From Algoriphagus oliviformis (GTDB taxonomy: Bacteria > Bacteroidota > Bacteroidia > Cytophagales > Cyclobacteriaceae), in NCBI RefSeq assembly GCF_017254915.1, contig NZ_JAFKCT010000001.1, positions 744,001 to 808,000 on the forward strand: a stretch of DNA of 64,000 nt, written 5' to 3'. The position numbers were made by a program, and so were the translations under genes. Shown here piece by piece: positions 54,537 to 63,900 of this stretch. Positions within the stretch are counted from its first letter, which is position 1, and every line of letters starts with the position of its first letter. The notes beneath the pieces were generated by a model, which was not told where the DNA came from, made no database searches, and saw only the letters and a program-made list of their open reading frames with translations.

Positions 54537-54619
54537 AGTAGCTTGTCTTTTGATCGGTACAAAACTGGGGTTTTCCGAGGCATGGCTGTTTGCGGGGATC
54601 AATCCAATTTTTGCGAAAA

Positions 54620-55531
54620 TCAAATCAGGACTCGGCTGCGGTATTGGAGAGGCGAAGAGCCCGTGTGTTTTTTGAAAAAATTGGAAAAGTGGGCGGTCTC
54701 CTCGAAGCCCAAGCTGGCGGAGATCTCCGAGATGTTCCAAGGCGTCTCCTTGAGCAGGTACTGTGCCTCCTTGGCGATCCTCCCGTTGATAATCGAGGAG
54801 GTGGTCAGCTCGGTGGACTCTTTTAGGGCCTTGTTCAGGTAGTTGACATGCAGAGAGAGTCTATCCGCAAAGTCCCTGGGCGAGCGTAGCCGGATCTTCT
54901 GCTCGGGACTCTCCAGCGTAAACTGCCTTTCCAGCAACTCCAAAAACAGCGCGGTGATCCTCTTGGAGGCATTTTGTGGGCTGTGCTGGCTCGGGACAGG
55001 CTGGAGTTTTTGTCCAAAATGGATCAGCTCCATGACGTAGTTTTTGATCAGATCGTATTTGAAAGGGTAGTCCGAGTTGAGCTCGGCGTTCATTTTTTCA
55101 AAGTGCGCGCGCAGCTGCCCATACTGCTTTCCGTCCAGCAAAAACACCGGATGGAAGTCAGAGTGAAAGAGAGGGAGCTCGTCAAAGCCACTTCCATCGC
55201 CGTTTCTGGGGAGAAAGCTGTCGGTAAATACACAGAAAAAACCTTCCTGATCCAAGTCTTGCGGAAGGTAGTGGTAGGGCACTCTGGGGGTGGAGAAAAG
55301 CAAAGCGTATTCCTGCACCTCGATTACCTCATCGGCGTATTCCACTTTGTTTTTTCCGTGGATCAGGCTGATTTTATGGTAAGTCCGCCGATTGTAGGAC
55401 ATGGGAGGTTTGCCTTTGGCCTGCCGATAGAGCTCGCTCACGTCAAAAATATTGAAATGGCCCACGTTCTTTTGCAGCGCTGTGGGTGGCTCTTGGTTGA
55501 TCTCCCTGTAGAACTCGCTCAGATCTCGCAT
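54620..55531 (-). CDS. AraC-family transcriptional regulator
   Basis: A 303-residue regulator. The start is the ATG giving MRDLSEFYREINQEPP; a TTG seven codons upstream is the alternative. The N-terminal cupin-like ligand domain (about 30-140: HKISLIHGKNKVEYADEVIE) precedes the double helix-turn-helix at about 200-303 (FADRLSLHVNYLNKALKEST, then WNISEISASLGFEETAHFSN and FFKKHTGSSPLQYR). Likely activator of the SDR gene next to it. Confidence 0.93.
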   Translation of the reverse strand: MRDLSEFYREINQEPPTALQKNVGHFNIFDVSELYRQAKGKPPMSYNRRTYHKISLIHGKNKVEYADEVIEVQEYALLFSTPRVPYHYLPQDLDQEGFFCVFTDSFLPRNGDGSGFDELPLFHSDFHPVFLLDGKQYGQLRAHFEKMNAELNSDYPFKYDLIKNYVMELIHFGQKLQPVPSQHSPQNASKRITALFLELLERQFTLESPEQKIRLRSPRDFADRLSLHVNYLNKALKESTELTTSSIINGRIAKEAQYLLKETPWNISEISASLGFEETAHFSNFFKKHTGSSPLQYRSRVLI

Positions 55532-55595
55532 CTTTCCAGTTGTAAAATTCAAAGTTCAAAAACAGCCAATGCTCCAGATAGATTCCCCGGCATAA

Positions 55596-55623
55596 AAAAA
55601 GCTGCCCAATCGGGCAGCTTTTT
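55596..55623. terminator. Terminator between phoH and araC genes
   Basis: AAAAAGCTGCCC / GGGCAGCTTTTT with a 4-base loop. On the minus strand it reads as a terminator for the PIN-PhoH gene ending at 55641. Confidence 0.9.
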
Positions 55624-55640
55624 CTTTACGGGATGGCGTG

Positions 55641-56990
55641 TCAGAGCAGTTCGTTTGCCAGGTTGGCCAGCTCGGATCTTTCGCCTTTCTCCAGCTTGAT
55701 GTGGGCATAGAGCGGGTGGTCTTTGACCCGGTCGATCAGATAGGACAGGCCGTTGGACTGGGAGTCCAGGTAGGGCGTATCGATTTGGAAGACGTCCCCG
55801 GTGAAGATGATCTTGGTGTTTTCGCCGGCCCGGGAGATGATGGTCTTGATCTCGTGTGGCGTAAGGTTTTGCGCCTCGTCCACGATGAAGAAGATGTTGG
55901 AAAGCGACCTGCCCCGAATGTAGGCCAGGGGCTGGATGACCAGTTTTTCCTGGTTGACCAGCTCGGTGATCTTTTGGAACTCCTTGTCGGTCTCCTTGTA
56001 TTGGTTTTGGATAAACTTCAGGTTGTCCCAAAGCGGCTCCATGTAGGGATTTAGCTTGGACTTGATGTCGCCGGGCAGGTAGCCGATGTCCTTGTTGGAC
56101 AGGGGCACGATCGGCCGGGCAAGGAAGATCTGCTTGTACTCCCGTCTTTGCTCCAGTGCTCCTGCGAGTGCAAGCAGGGTTTTGCCCGTGCCTGCCACAC
56201 CCTGTATGGATACCAGCTTGATGGCGGGGTTGGTGATCGCGTGCAGTGCAAAAGTCTGCTCGGCGTTTTTCGGTTTGATGTTGTAAGCTAGGCGCTTATC
56301 CACTCTTTCCAGGACGTTTTCCTCCGAGTTGTAGAAGGCCAAGACGGAGTTTTTCTCGCTTTTGAGGATGTAGTAGGCGTTTGACTTTCGCTTTCTGGTA
56401 CCCAAGACAGTTTTGGCCTCGATGTAGCCCTGCTCATAGAGCTTGTTGATCGCCTCGGGATCCACCTCGTCCATCACGTATTTGCCCGTGTTTTCGAGCT
56501 CGGTGATGTTTTTGATTTTACCGGTCTCATAGTCCTCAGCGTTCACGTTGAGGGATTTGGCCTTGAGGCGCAGGTTGATGTCCTTGGATACGAGGATGAC
56601 CCGGCGGGTCTTCTCGGTTTCCATGAGGTGGACGGCGACATTGAGGATTTTGTTGTCGTTTTTGTCCTCGCCAAAGATCTCCACGGCGTTGCGCTCGTTT
56701 TTGGGATGGTGCATCATCACCTTGAAGTTGCCCTTGGTCTTCCCGTTGAGCGGGGTCCACTCGTGGATCATGTGGTCGGCGGAGAGCTTGTCTAGCAATC
56801 GGATAAACTCACGCGCCTCGAAGTTTTTGGTGTCATTGCCCTTTTTGAACTGGTCCAGTTCCTCCAGCACCGTAATGGGGATCACCACGTCGTGCTCGGC
56901 AAAATTCATGATGGAGTTGTGTGCGTACAGGATCACGGAAGTATCCAGCACAAAGATTTTCCGATCTTTATCGGACTTGGCTCTAGGCAT
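55641..56990 (-). CDS. PIN domain-PhoH ATPase fusion
   Basis: A 449-residue protein. The N-terminal PIN ribonuclease domain (about 10-150) has acidic residues in VLDTSVILYAHNSIM, VLEELDQFKKGND and VILVSKDINLRLKAK. The C-terminal PhoH helicase-like ATPase domain (about 230-449) has Walker A GVAGTGKTLLALAGA and Walker B IFFIVDEAQNLTPHEIK, with IIFTGDVFQID following. PIN-PhoH proteins are thought to be RNA helicase-nucleases. Full length; single gene ending in a terminator. Confidence 0.94.
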   Translation of the reverse strand: MPRAKSDKDRKIFVLDTSVILYAHNSIMNFAEHDVVIPITVLEELDQFKKGNDTKNFEAREFIRLLDKLSADHMIHEWTPLNGKTKGNFKVMMHHPKNERNAVEIFGEDKNDNKILNVAVHLMETEKTRRVILVSKDINLRLKAKSLNVNAEDYETGKIKNITELENTGKYVMDEVDPEAINKLYEQGYIEAKTVLGTRKRKSNAYYILKSEKNSVLAFYNSEENVLERVDKRLAYNIKPKNAEQTFALHAITNPAIKLVSIQGVAGTGKTLLALAGALEQRREYKQIFLARPIVPLSNKDIGYLPGDIKSKLNPYMEPLWDNLKFIQNQYKETDKEFQKITELVNQEKLVIQPLAYIRGRSLSNIFFIVDEAQNLTPHEIKTIISRAGENTKIIFTGDVFQIDTPYLDSQSNGLSYLIDRVKDHPLYAHIKLEKGERSELANLANELL

Positions 56991-57008
56991 GCGCAGGAAA
57001 ATTGTAGT

Positions 57009-57219
57009 GGTAATGTGTTGAAATAATTTAAAGAATTATCTCCGTGAAAAGCCACTATGCCGGGAAAAATTATGGTTAAGAATTGTCAAGTAGCCGGTAG
57101 TCCGTTGACAATCATAAGGATAAAAATGACAAGTTGGAAAGTGTGAAGGTTGCAATGTGGCAAAGTGATTCACGATTGATCTCGACTTTACCACCTTGCC
57201 ACCTTAGCACTTTTTTACC
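57009..57219. repeat. Low-complexity intergenic region
   Basis: No gene. The 57125-57215 part consists of short imperfect repeats of the type AAGTTGG, AAGGTTG, CAAAGTG on one side and CCACCTTGCCACCTTAGCAC on the other, a variable spacer rather than coding sequence. A TAATTTAAAGAATTAT-type AT-rich stretch near 57026 may be the promoter of the PIN-PhoH gene. Confidence 0.5.
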
Positions 57220-60156
57220 TTAATCCAGAAGCGCCCGGATGTCGTCGTTGTCCAGGCTCTTCATGAAGCTTTCCTCGTTGCTGATGAGCTCGCCGGCGAG
57301 GGCCAGCTTCCGATCCTGCAGGGCCATGATCTTTTCCTCCACAGATCCGCGGGTGATGAATTTGTAGATGATGACCTTGTTTTCCTGTCCGATGCGGTGT
57401 GCCCGGTCGATGGCTTGCGCCTCGACGGCGGGATTCCACCAGGGATCGAGGAGAAAGACATACTCCGCTTTGGTGAGGTTGAGCCCGACGCCACCCGCCT
57501 TGAGGGAGATGAGGAAGACCTTCACGTTTTCATCCGTCTGGAATCGCTCTACTTGCGCCTGACGGTCTTTGGTCGCGCCGTCCAGGTAGGCGTAGGGGAT
57601 GCCCTGCTCATCGAGGTACTCGCGGACGATGCTCAGATGCCGCACGAATTGGCTAAAGACAAGCACCTTGTGGTTTTCGGAGATGGTCTCCTGGAGCATG
57701 TAGGTGATGTCCTCCAGCTTGCCGGATTCGTCTTGGTAGTCCTCGCGGACTAGCTTGGGGTGGTTGGCGATTTGCCTGAGCTGCGTCAGGCCGCGCAGCA
57801 GGGTAAACTGCTGGGAGCCTCGTCCGCCTCCGGCCAGCTCGCCGATGATTTTCTCGCGGTAATAGCTTTTTACCTCCTCATAGACCTTTTCCTGCTCGGC
57901 GGTCATGTCCGAGTACTTCACGTTGGTGACTTTTTCCGGCAGGTCTTTGGCCACCTGGGACTTGAGTCGACGCAGGATGAAGGGCTTGATCATCGCATGG
58001 AGGCGGCTGGCCTTGTCCTTGTCGTTTTGCTTCTCGATAGGCTGCAGGTACTGCTTTTTGAACAGGTTTTGGTTGCCCAAAAGTCCCGGATTGACAAAGT
58101 TCATCTGGGACCAGAGATCCATGGTGCCGTTCTCCACAGGCGTGCCCGTGAGGATGAGACGGCGCTTGCTTTTCAGCTTGTTTACCGCCATGGCGATGTT
58201 GGAGGTCGGGTTTTTGATCGCCTGGGACTCGTCCAGGATGACGTAGTTGAAATAAAAGTCCTTGAGGATGTCCACGTCCAGCCTCACAATCCCATAGGAG
58301 GTCAGCACGATGTCGTAGCCGCGAAACTTCCAGGGATCTTTCAGTCGCTGCGTGCCGGAGTAGACGAGGATTTTCAGGTCTGGTGTGAATTTTCTTGCTT
58401 CCAGTTCCCAGTTGTAGATCAGGGAGGTAGGCATGACCAGCAAGGAGGTGAAGCCCGGGTTTTCCATCTTTTCGTGGGCCAGGAGTGCCAAAGTCTGCAC
58501 GGTCTTACCCAGACCCATGTCGTCAGCCAGGCAGCCGCCAAACTGGTATTCGTTGAGGAAACGGAGCCAATTGTAGCCCGCGTGCTGGTAGGGGCGCAGG
58601 ATGCCGTCGAAGTTTTCCGGCAAGTCGTAGTCGTCGATGGAGTCGAAATTGCGCAGGCGCTCCAGCTTCAGGCTGAGGTTGAGTCGGATGAGTTCGCCAT
58701 TTTGCAGCTCGCGCGCAAAGGCCAGATGGTGCTTTCGCAGCACCAATTCTTCGGTGGAGCGCTCTTCGATGAAATTGAAGAGCTCCGAGTAGTTGACAAA
58801 CCAAGAGGACGGAATCACTGCGGTCTCGCCGTTGGGCAGCTCAAATTCGGTTTTGCCCTGGATGATCAGCTTGCGGATTTTTGCAAAGGGCACGAGGTAA
58901 ACGCCAAACTTGATTTGCGCTTTGACGTCAAACCAGTCGATGTTTTCATTGACCTCGATGGAGATCTGTGCCCGGCCGATATGGAAGGTTTTGCCGCTCA
59001 GGCTGCCGCGCTGCTCGATCTTGATCTTGTTTTCCCGCAGGTAGTCCTCGTTGTTGCCCAGCCACTCAAAGGCCTTGGTCTTGGGCAGGGCAAACTTGCC
59101 GTGGGAGAACACCATCTGTTTTTTCTTCAGGATGGTCTCAAACTTCTTTTCCACCTGCTCGGCGCGGACGGTTTTCCAGAAGGTGAAGTTCCCCTCATGC
59201 TCCTCAAATCGACAGGAGTTTCCGCTGCCTTCCTTGTCCTTGGCCATGATGCCAAAGTCAAAATCCCCATACTTGAAGCGGAGTTGGAAGACGATGATGT
59301 CTTCGTTGAGGTTTTCGGTTTCTCCCCCAAAGAGGTCCGCGCCCGAGCCGCCCGGCAGCTCGTTGAAAGTAAGCAGGGTCTCGGGACTGCCCTGCTCGGT
59401 GTGGATTTCAAATCCCTTGGCGACCACGTCAAACTGCGTGATCAGCGCCGCGACAAACTTCCGGTAGTATTCCAGCTCAAACTTGCGCTCGACCATGATG
59501 CGGCTCTTGGCGAGAAATGGCTGCAGTTTTTTGCCATCCACGTCATTTTTGAAGTGGTAGAGGTTTTGGTTGACGATCAGCCAGGCCGGATCCTTGCAGA
59601 TCAGATAGCCGCCCTGGTGCTGCCAGTCTAGCTGGCTGCCCTGGAATCGTACCTTGGGATAGTATTGTGTATTGTATTCGCCTTTTTCGAAGTGGAAAAT
59701 GACCGTAGCCGGCTCGGCATTGACGGTGATCTCCTTCCAGGTGGGATTGCCGTCGGAGCCCATCTCAAACAGGCGCTTGCCGATCAGCAACGGCAGGATC
59801 TTGGCCCGCTTGATCTCCAGGTTTTTGAAGAGGAGCTCCTGTATCGTCTTGTCGGTGGTCTTGGAATCAAAGACCTTCTGCAAAAAATCCTTGGGTCGGA
59901 TGTTCCCCTTTTTCATGTAAGGCTTGATGACCACTTCAGGCTGCATGGAGTCCATGAGCTTGATCAGGTCATAGTCTGCCTTGTTCATTCCCGCGTCAAA
60001 GTCCGCCGCATTGGCAGAACTGATGTTTTGATAGGCCAATGAGAGCCTGCCTTTTTCGTCTAGTTGAATAGCGAAAGATTCGAACAGTAAACCCAAATAC
60101 TCATGACTGAAAATGGAATATACTATCTGAAAAGGTTGATCAGAATGAACTATCAT
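57220..60156 (-). CDS. SNF2-family DNA-dependent ATPase/helicase
   Basis: A 978-residue protein. The N-terminal ~480 residues form the bacterial SNF2-associated region with no catalytic motif. The SNF2 ATPase core begins about 510: motif I LADDMGLGKTVQTLALLAHE, Ia LVMPTSLIYNWELEA, motif II YVILDESQAIKNPTS, motif III LTGTPVENGTMDLWSQM, then the helicase C lobe with VFLISLKAGGVGLNLTKAEY and DPWWNPAVEAQAIDRAHRIG. Such enzymes move along DNA and remodel protein-DNA complexes or act with RNA polymerase. Single gene. Confidence 0.94.
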   Translation of the reverse strand: MIVHSDQPFQIVYSIFSHEYLGLLFESFAIQLDEKGRLSLAYQNISSANAADFDAGMNKADYDLIKLMDSMQPEVVIKPYMKKGNIRPKDFLQKVFDSKTTDKTIQELLFKNLEIKRAKILPLLIGKRLFEMGSDGNPTWKEITVNAEPATVIFHFEKGEYNTQYYPKVRFQGSQLDWQHQGGYLICKDPAWLIVNQNLYHFKNDVDGKKLQPFLAKSRIMVERKFELEYYRKFVAALITQFDVVAKGFEIHTEQGSPETLLTFNELPGGSGADLFGGETENLNEDIIVFQLRFKYGDFDFGIMAKDKEGSGNSCRFEEHEGNFTFWKTVRAEQVEKKFETILKKKQMVFSHGKFALPKTKAFEWLGNNEDYLRENKIKIEQRGSLSGKTFHIGRAQISIEVNENIDWFDVKAQIKFGVYLVPFAKIRKLIIQGKTEFELPNGETAVIPSSWFVNYSELFNFIEERSTEELVLRKHHLAFARELQNGELIRLNLSLKLERLRNFDSIDDYDLPENFDGILRPYQHAGYNWLRFLNEYQFGGCLADDMGLGKTVQTLALLAHEKMENPGFTSLLVMPTSLIYNWELEARKFTPDLKILVYSGTQRLKDPWKFRGYDIVLTSYGIVRLDVDILKDFYFNYVILDESQAIKNPTSNIAMAVNKLKSKRRLILTGTPVENGTMDLWSQMNFVNPGLLGNQNLFKKQYLQPIEKQNDKDKASRLHAMIKPFILRRLKSQVAKDLPEKVTNVKYSDMTAEQEKVYEEVKSYYREKIIGELAGGGRGSQQFTLLRGLTQLRQIANHPKLVREDYQDESGKLEDITYMLQETISENHKVLVFSQFVRHLSIVREYLDEQGIPYAYLDGATKDRQAQVERFQTDENVKVFLISLKAGGVGLNLTKAEYVFLLDPWWNPAVEAQAIDRAHRIGQENKVIIYKFITRGSVEEKIMALQDRKLALAGELISNEESFMKSLDNDDIRALLD

Positions 60157-60307
60157 AACAGGGTATTATAATATATAGCAATAGCCAAATACCTACTGCG
60201 ACATATCAGGGGATTAAGGTTGGTGTATGGATATACAAATTGAAAATTACTCAAAATGAGCTTTGATTTGAAAAAGTAGCCTCGTTTTTTGAAAAAATAC
60301 CATGAAA

Positions 60308-60336
60308 AAGGCCCGAAATTTAAAAATTCGGACCTT
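60308..60336 (-). terminator. Terminator after lspA
   Basis: Read on the minus strand, AAGGTCCGAATT pairs imperfectly with AATTTCGGGCCTT across a short A/T loop, followed by TTTTC, 21 bases after the lspA stop. Confidence 0.75.
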
Positions 60337-60357
60337 CAATTGGATTATTTTTGATTT

Positions 60358-60978
60358 CTACTTGAGGGTTTCCACTTCCTCGGGACTGTGTTCTTCCTTC
60401 TTGTCGGGGAAAAAACGGTTTTGGAAGATCAGGATGATAGCCACTCCGATGAAGATGGAAGCGTCGGCTACGTTGAAGATAGGCCACAGCGCGGTGTAGC
60501 TACCGCCCCAAAGCGGAATCCACTCCGGCACATATCCTTCCCAAATATCAAAATAGAACATGTCCACCACCTGTCCATGAAACCAGGCCGTGGGGGCGTT
60601 GTAGGGGGCATTGTCCAGCCACACTCCGTAGAAGATCGAGTCGACCAAGTTGCCGATCGCGCCGCCCAGGATCATGGCTATGCAGAGGATGTAGACTGGA
60701 TGGTTTTTCTTTTCGATGATGTGGGCCAGATAGTATCCTATCCCGACCATCGCCACGAGGCGAAAGGAGGTCAGGATCATCTTGCCGTACTCCGACCCCA
60801 GCTCCATGCCAAAGGCCATCCCGGGATTGGTGGTGTAGTGGAGCTTAAACCAGTCTCCGAAGATCGGGATCTGGCCCGGCGTGCCAAAATCCATCTGGAA
60901 GTGTACCAGCATCTTCACCACTTGGTCGATAGCGATCACCAGCAGGGCGATGCCGAAATATTTCACGTATTTATTCAT
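60358..60978 (-). CDS. lspA: Lipoprotein signal peptidase (signal peptidase II)
   Basis: A 206-residue inner-membrane aspartyl protease that cleaves lipoprotein signal peptides; it would process the many SusD and sulfatase lipoproteins here. Four membrane helices. The catalytic Asp residues lie in GGAIGNLVDSIFYGVW and IFNVADASIFIGV, with the family block HYTTNPGMAFGM near 47-58. It is longer than the ~164 residues of Escherichia coli because of an insert between the last two helices (around WLDNAPYNAPTAWFHG) and a charged C-terminal tail. It lies 11 bases downstream of ileS, in one operon. Confidence 0.96.
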   Translation of the reverse strand: MNKYVKYFGIALLVIAIDQVVKMLVHFQMDFGTPGQIPIFGDWFKLHYTTNPGMAFGMELGSEYGKMILTSFRLVAMVGIGYYLAHIIEKKNHPVYILCIAMILGGAIGNLVDSIFYGVWLDNAPYNAPTAWFHGQVVDMFYFDIWEGYVPEWIPLWGGSYTALWPIFNVADASIFIGVAIILIFQNRFFPDKKEEHSPEEVETLK

Positions 60979-60989
60979 CTGCTACAGGC

Positions 60990-63900
60990 TTAGGCCTTTT
61001 CTACTTTTACGGCCAACTCAAACTCATCCATGTCCAACAAGGTCCCCTCGGCGACTTCGGCCAGGCTCAAGGCCAAGGCTTGCGTCTCCGACTGGATGTA
61101 GGGGCCAAAGGCCGAAACGGCGGCATTTACCAGTTCGTTGTCCTCGGACACCAAGATGTTGATCTTATCCTGTACTTCCAATCCCATTTCTTTTCGCAGA
61201 TTCTGGATGCGGTTGACCAGATCGCGGGCGATGCCCTCCTGCTTCAGCTCCTCGGTGAGGGTCACGTCCAGCGCCACGGTCACGCCCGCGTCGGTAGCGA
61301 CAGACCAGCCCGGGATGTCCTGGGAGGTGATGAGCACCTCTTCCAGCAGCAGTTCGATGGATTCCCCTTCGAGCTGTACGGCGATCTTGCCTTCGCGCTC
61401 GATCTGGGCGATTTCCTCCTGGCTCCAGGCATTGATCGCGGCAACTACGAAGCGCATTTTCGGCCCCAGCTTTTTGCCCAAAAGAGGCAGGTTGGGCTTT
61501 ACGTTTTTCACCAAAATACCCGATGCATCGTCCAAAAACTCGATGGTCTTGATGTTCACTTCGGACTTGATCAGCTCGGCCACGTGCTCGATCTGGGCTT
61601 TGGTTTTGGCGGAAAGCACCGGGATCAGGATACGCTGGAGCGGCTGGCGTACTTTCAGCTTTTCTTTCTTTCGCAGCGAGTGTACCAAAGAAGAAATGTT
61701 CTGTGCCAGATCCATGCTTTCTTCCAGGTCGGTATTGATCAGGGCGGAGTCGGCAGAGACCCAGTCGGTCAGGTGGACGGATTCCTTGCCGGCGTCGCTG
61801 GCTTCGTTCAGGTTTTTGTACATCCAGTCCGCGTAGAACGGCGCAAAGGAAGACATCAGCTGGCTCAGTGTCATTAGGCACTCGAAGAGCGTCTCGTAGG
61901 CGGCCTGCTTGTCCGGGTTCATGTCGCCTCTCCAGAATCGCTTTCTGGCCAGACGCACGTACCAGTTGGACAGCTGGTCCACGGTGAAGTTCATGATGGC
62001 GCGAGTGGCCTTGGTGCCGTCGTAATTGTCCATGGCGGCTTCCACCTCGGCGATGAGGGACTGCAGCTTGGAGATGATCCACTGATCGAGCTCTGCACGC
62101 TCGCTCACCGGTACGGACTTGGATTTGTCATAGACAAAGGCATCCAGGTTGGCGTAGAGCGCGAAGAAGTTATAGGTGTTTTGAAGGGTGCCAAAGAAGC
62201 GACGCTGCACTTCGGTGACTCCGTCCAGGTTGAATTTCAGGTTGTCCCAAGGATTGGCATTGCTGAGCATGTACCAGCGCAGGGCGTCTGGGCCGTATTC
62301 TTTCAGGGTTTTGAAAGGATCGACGGCGTTGCCCAATCGCTTGGACATCTTGTTGCCGTTTTTGTCCAGCACGAGGCCGTTGGCGATGACGTTTTTGAAA
62401 GCCACGCTGTCAAAGAGCATCACGGCGATGGCATGCAGGGTAAAGAACCAGCCACGGGTCTGATCCACGCCCTCGGCGATGTAGTCGGCTGGATAGTTGG
62501 CTTTGAAGATGTCCTCGTTTTCGAAAGGAAAATGCCACTGCGCATAGGGCATGGCTCCGGAGTCAAACCAAACGTCGATCAGATCCGGCTCGCGGAACAT
62601 TTTTTCGCCCTTGTCCGACACCAACACCACGTCGTCCACATAAGGTCTGTGTAGGTCCAGTTCCTTGCCTTCGTAAGGTGATTTTTCCATAAAGCCCGCG
62701 GCGATGGATTTTTCGATCTCTGCGTTCAGCTCAGCGATGGAGCCTATGCATTTTTCTTCTGTCCCGTCCGAAGTTCTCCAGATAGGAAGCGGCGTACCCC
62801 AGAATCTGGAGCGGCTGAGGTTCCAGTCCACGAGGTTTTCCAGCCAGTTGCCAAAGCGGCCCGTGCCGGTCGCCTCAGGCTTCCAGTTGATGGTTTTGTT
62901 GAGCTCCACCATGCGGTCCTTGTAAGCGGTGGTTTTGATAAACCAGCTTTCCAGCGGATAGTAGAGCACCGGCTTGTCCGTTCTCCAGCAGTGTGGATAA
63001 GTGTGCTCGTATTTTTCGACCTTGAAGGCCTTGTTTTCATTTTTCAGGATGATGGAGATGATTACGTCGGTGTTTTTGTAGTCCGCCGCGGATTCATCGT
63101 CCTCGGTGTAGTTTTTTACATAGAAATCATCCACGCCGTACTCTTTATGCGCGGTGATGCCATGCTCCTGCATTTTGGCAGCGAGGTATTCTCCGACTAC
63201 TGGCAGAAATTTTCCGCGCTTGTCCACTACCGGGATGTCGTTGCCCAGCTCGTCTTTGACAAATACTCCAGGAACGTTGTTTTGCACCAAAGTCCGAAAG
63301 TCATCCGCACCAAAGGCTTTGGCCAGGTGCACGATTCCGGTACCGTCTTCGGTGGTCACGTAGTCTCCGGATACGACGGTGAAGGCTGGATTTGGCAATG
63401 CCAAGGCATCGATCGGGAACAATTGCTCGTACTCCCAGCCCAGCATCGCTTTGCCTTTGAACTCCTCGATGACCTCGTAGGGGATGAGCTTGTCACCCGC
63501 TTTGTAGTCTTCCAGCTTCAGTTCGGCCGCTTTGGCATTGAGGTAGGCGGACATTCTGGCTTTGGCCAAGACTACCGTCACCGGCTCGTGGGTATAGGGG
63601 TTGAAAGTCTTCACTTTCACATAGTCCAGGTTCTCGCCGATGGCCAGGGCCGAGTTGGAAGGCAAAGTCCATGGCGTCGTTGTCCAAGCCAGGATGTAGG
63701 TGTTTTTCTCCCCCTTCAGCTTAAACTGGGCCGTGATGGAAGTATCCTTGACATCTTTATAGGTACCAGGCTGGTTGAGCTCGTGGGAAGAGAGGCCCGT
63801 ACCAGCCGCCGGAGAATAAGGCTGTATGGTGTAGCCTTTGTATAAGAGATCTTTGTCGTAAAGCTGCTTGAGCAGATTCCAAAGCGTCTCGATGTACTTG

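Noticed and set aside
57760..59631. A 623-codon open frame on the plus strand opposite the SNF2 helicase gene
   Set aside because: It lies wholly antisense to a gene with complete helicase motifs; its translation is rich in Val, Leu and Gly with no domain pattern and reflects codon bias on the other strand.
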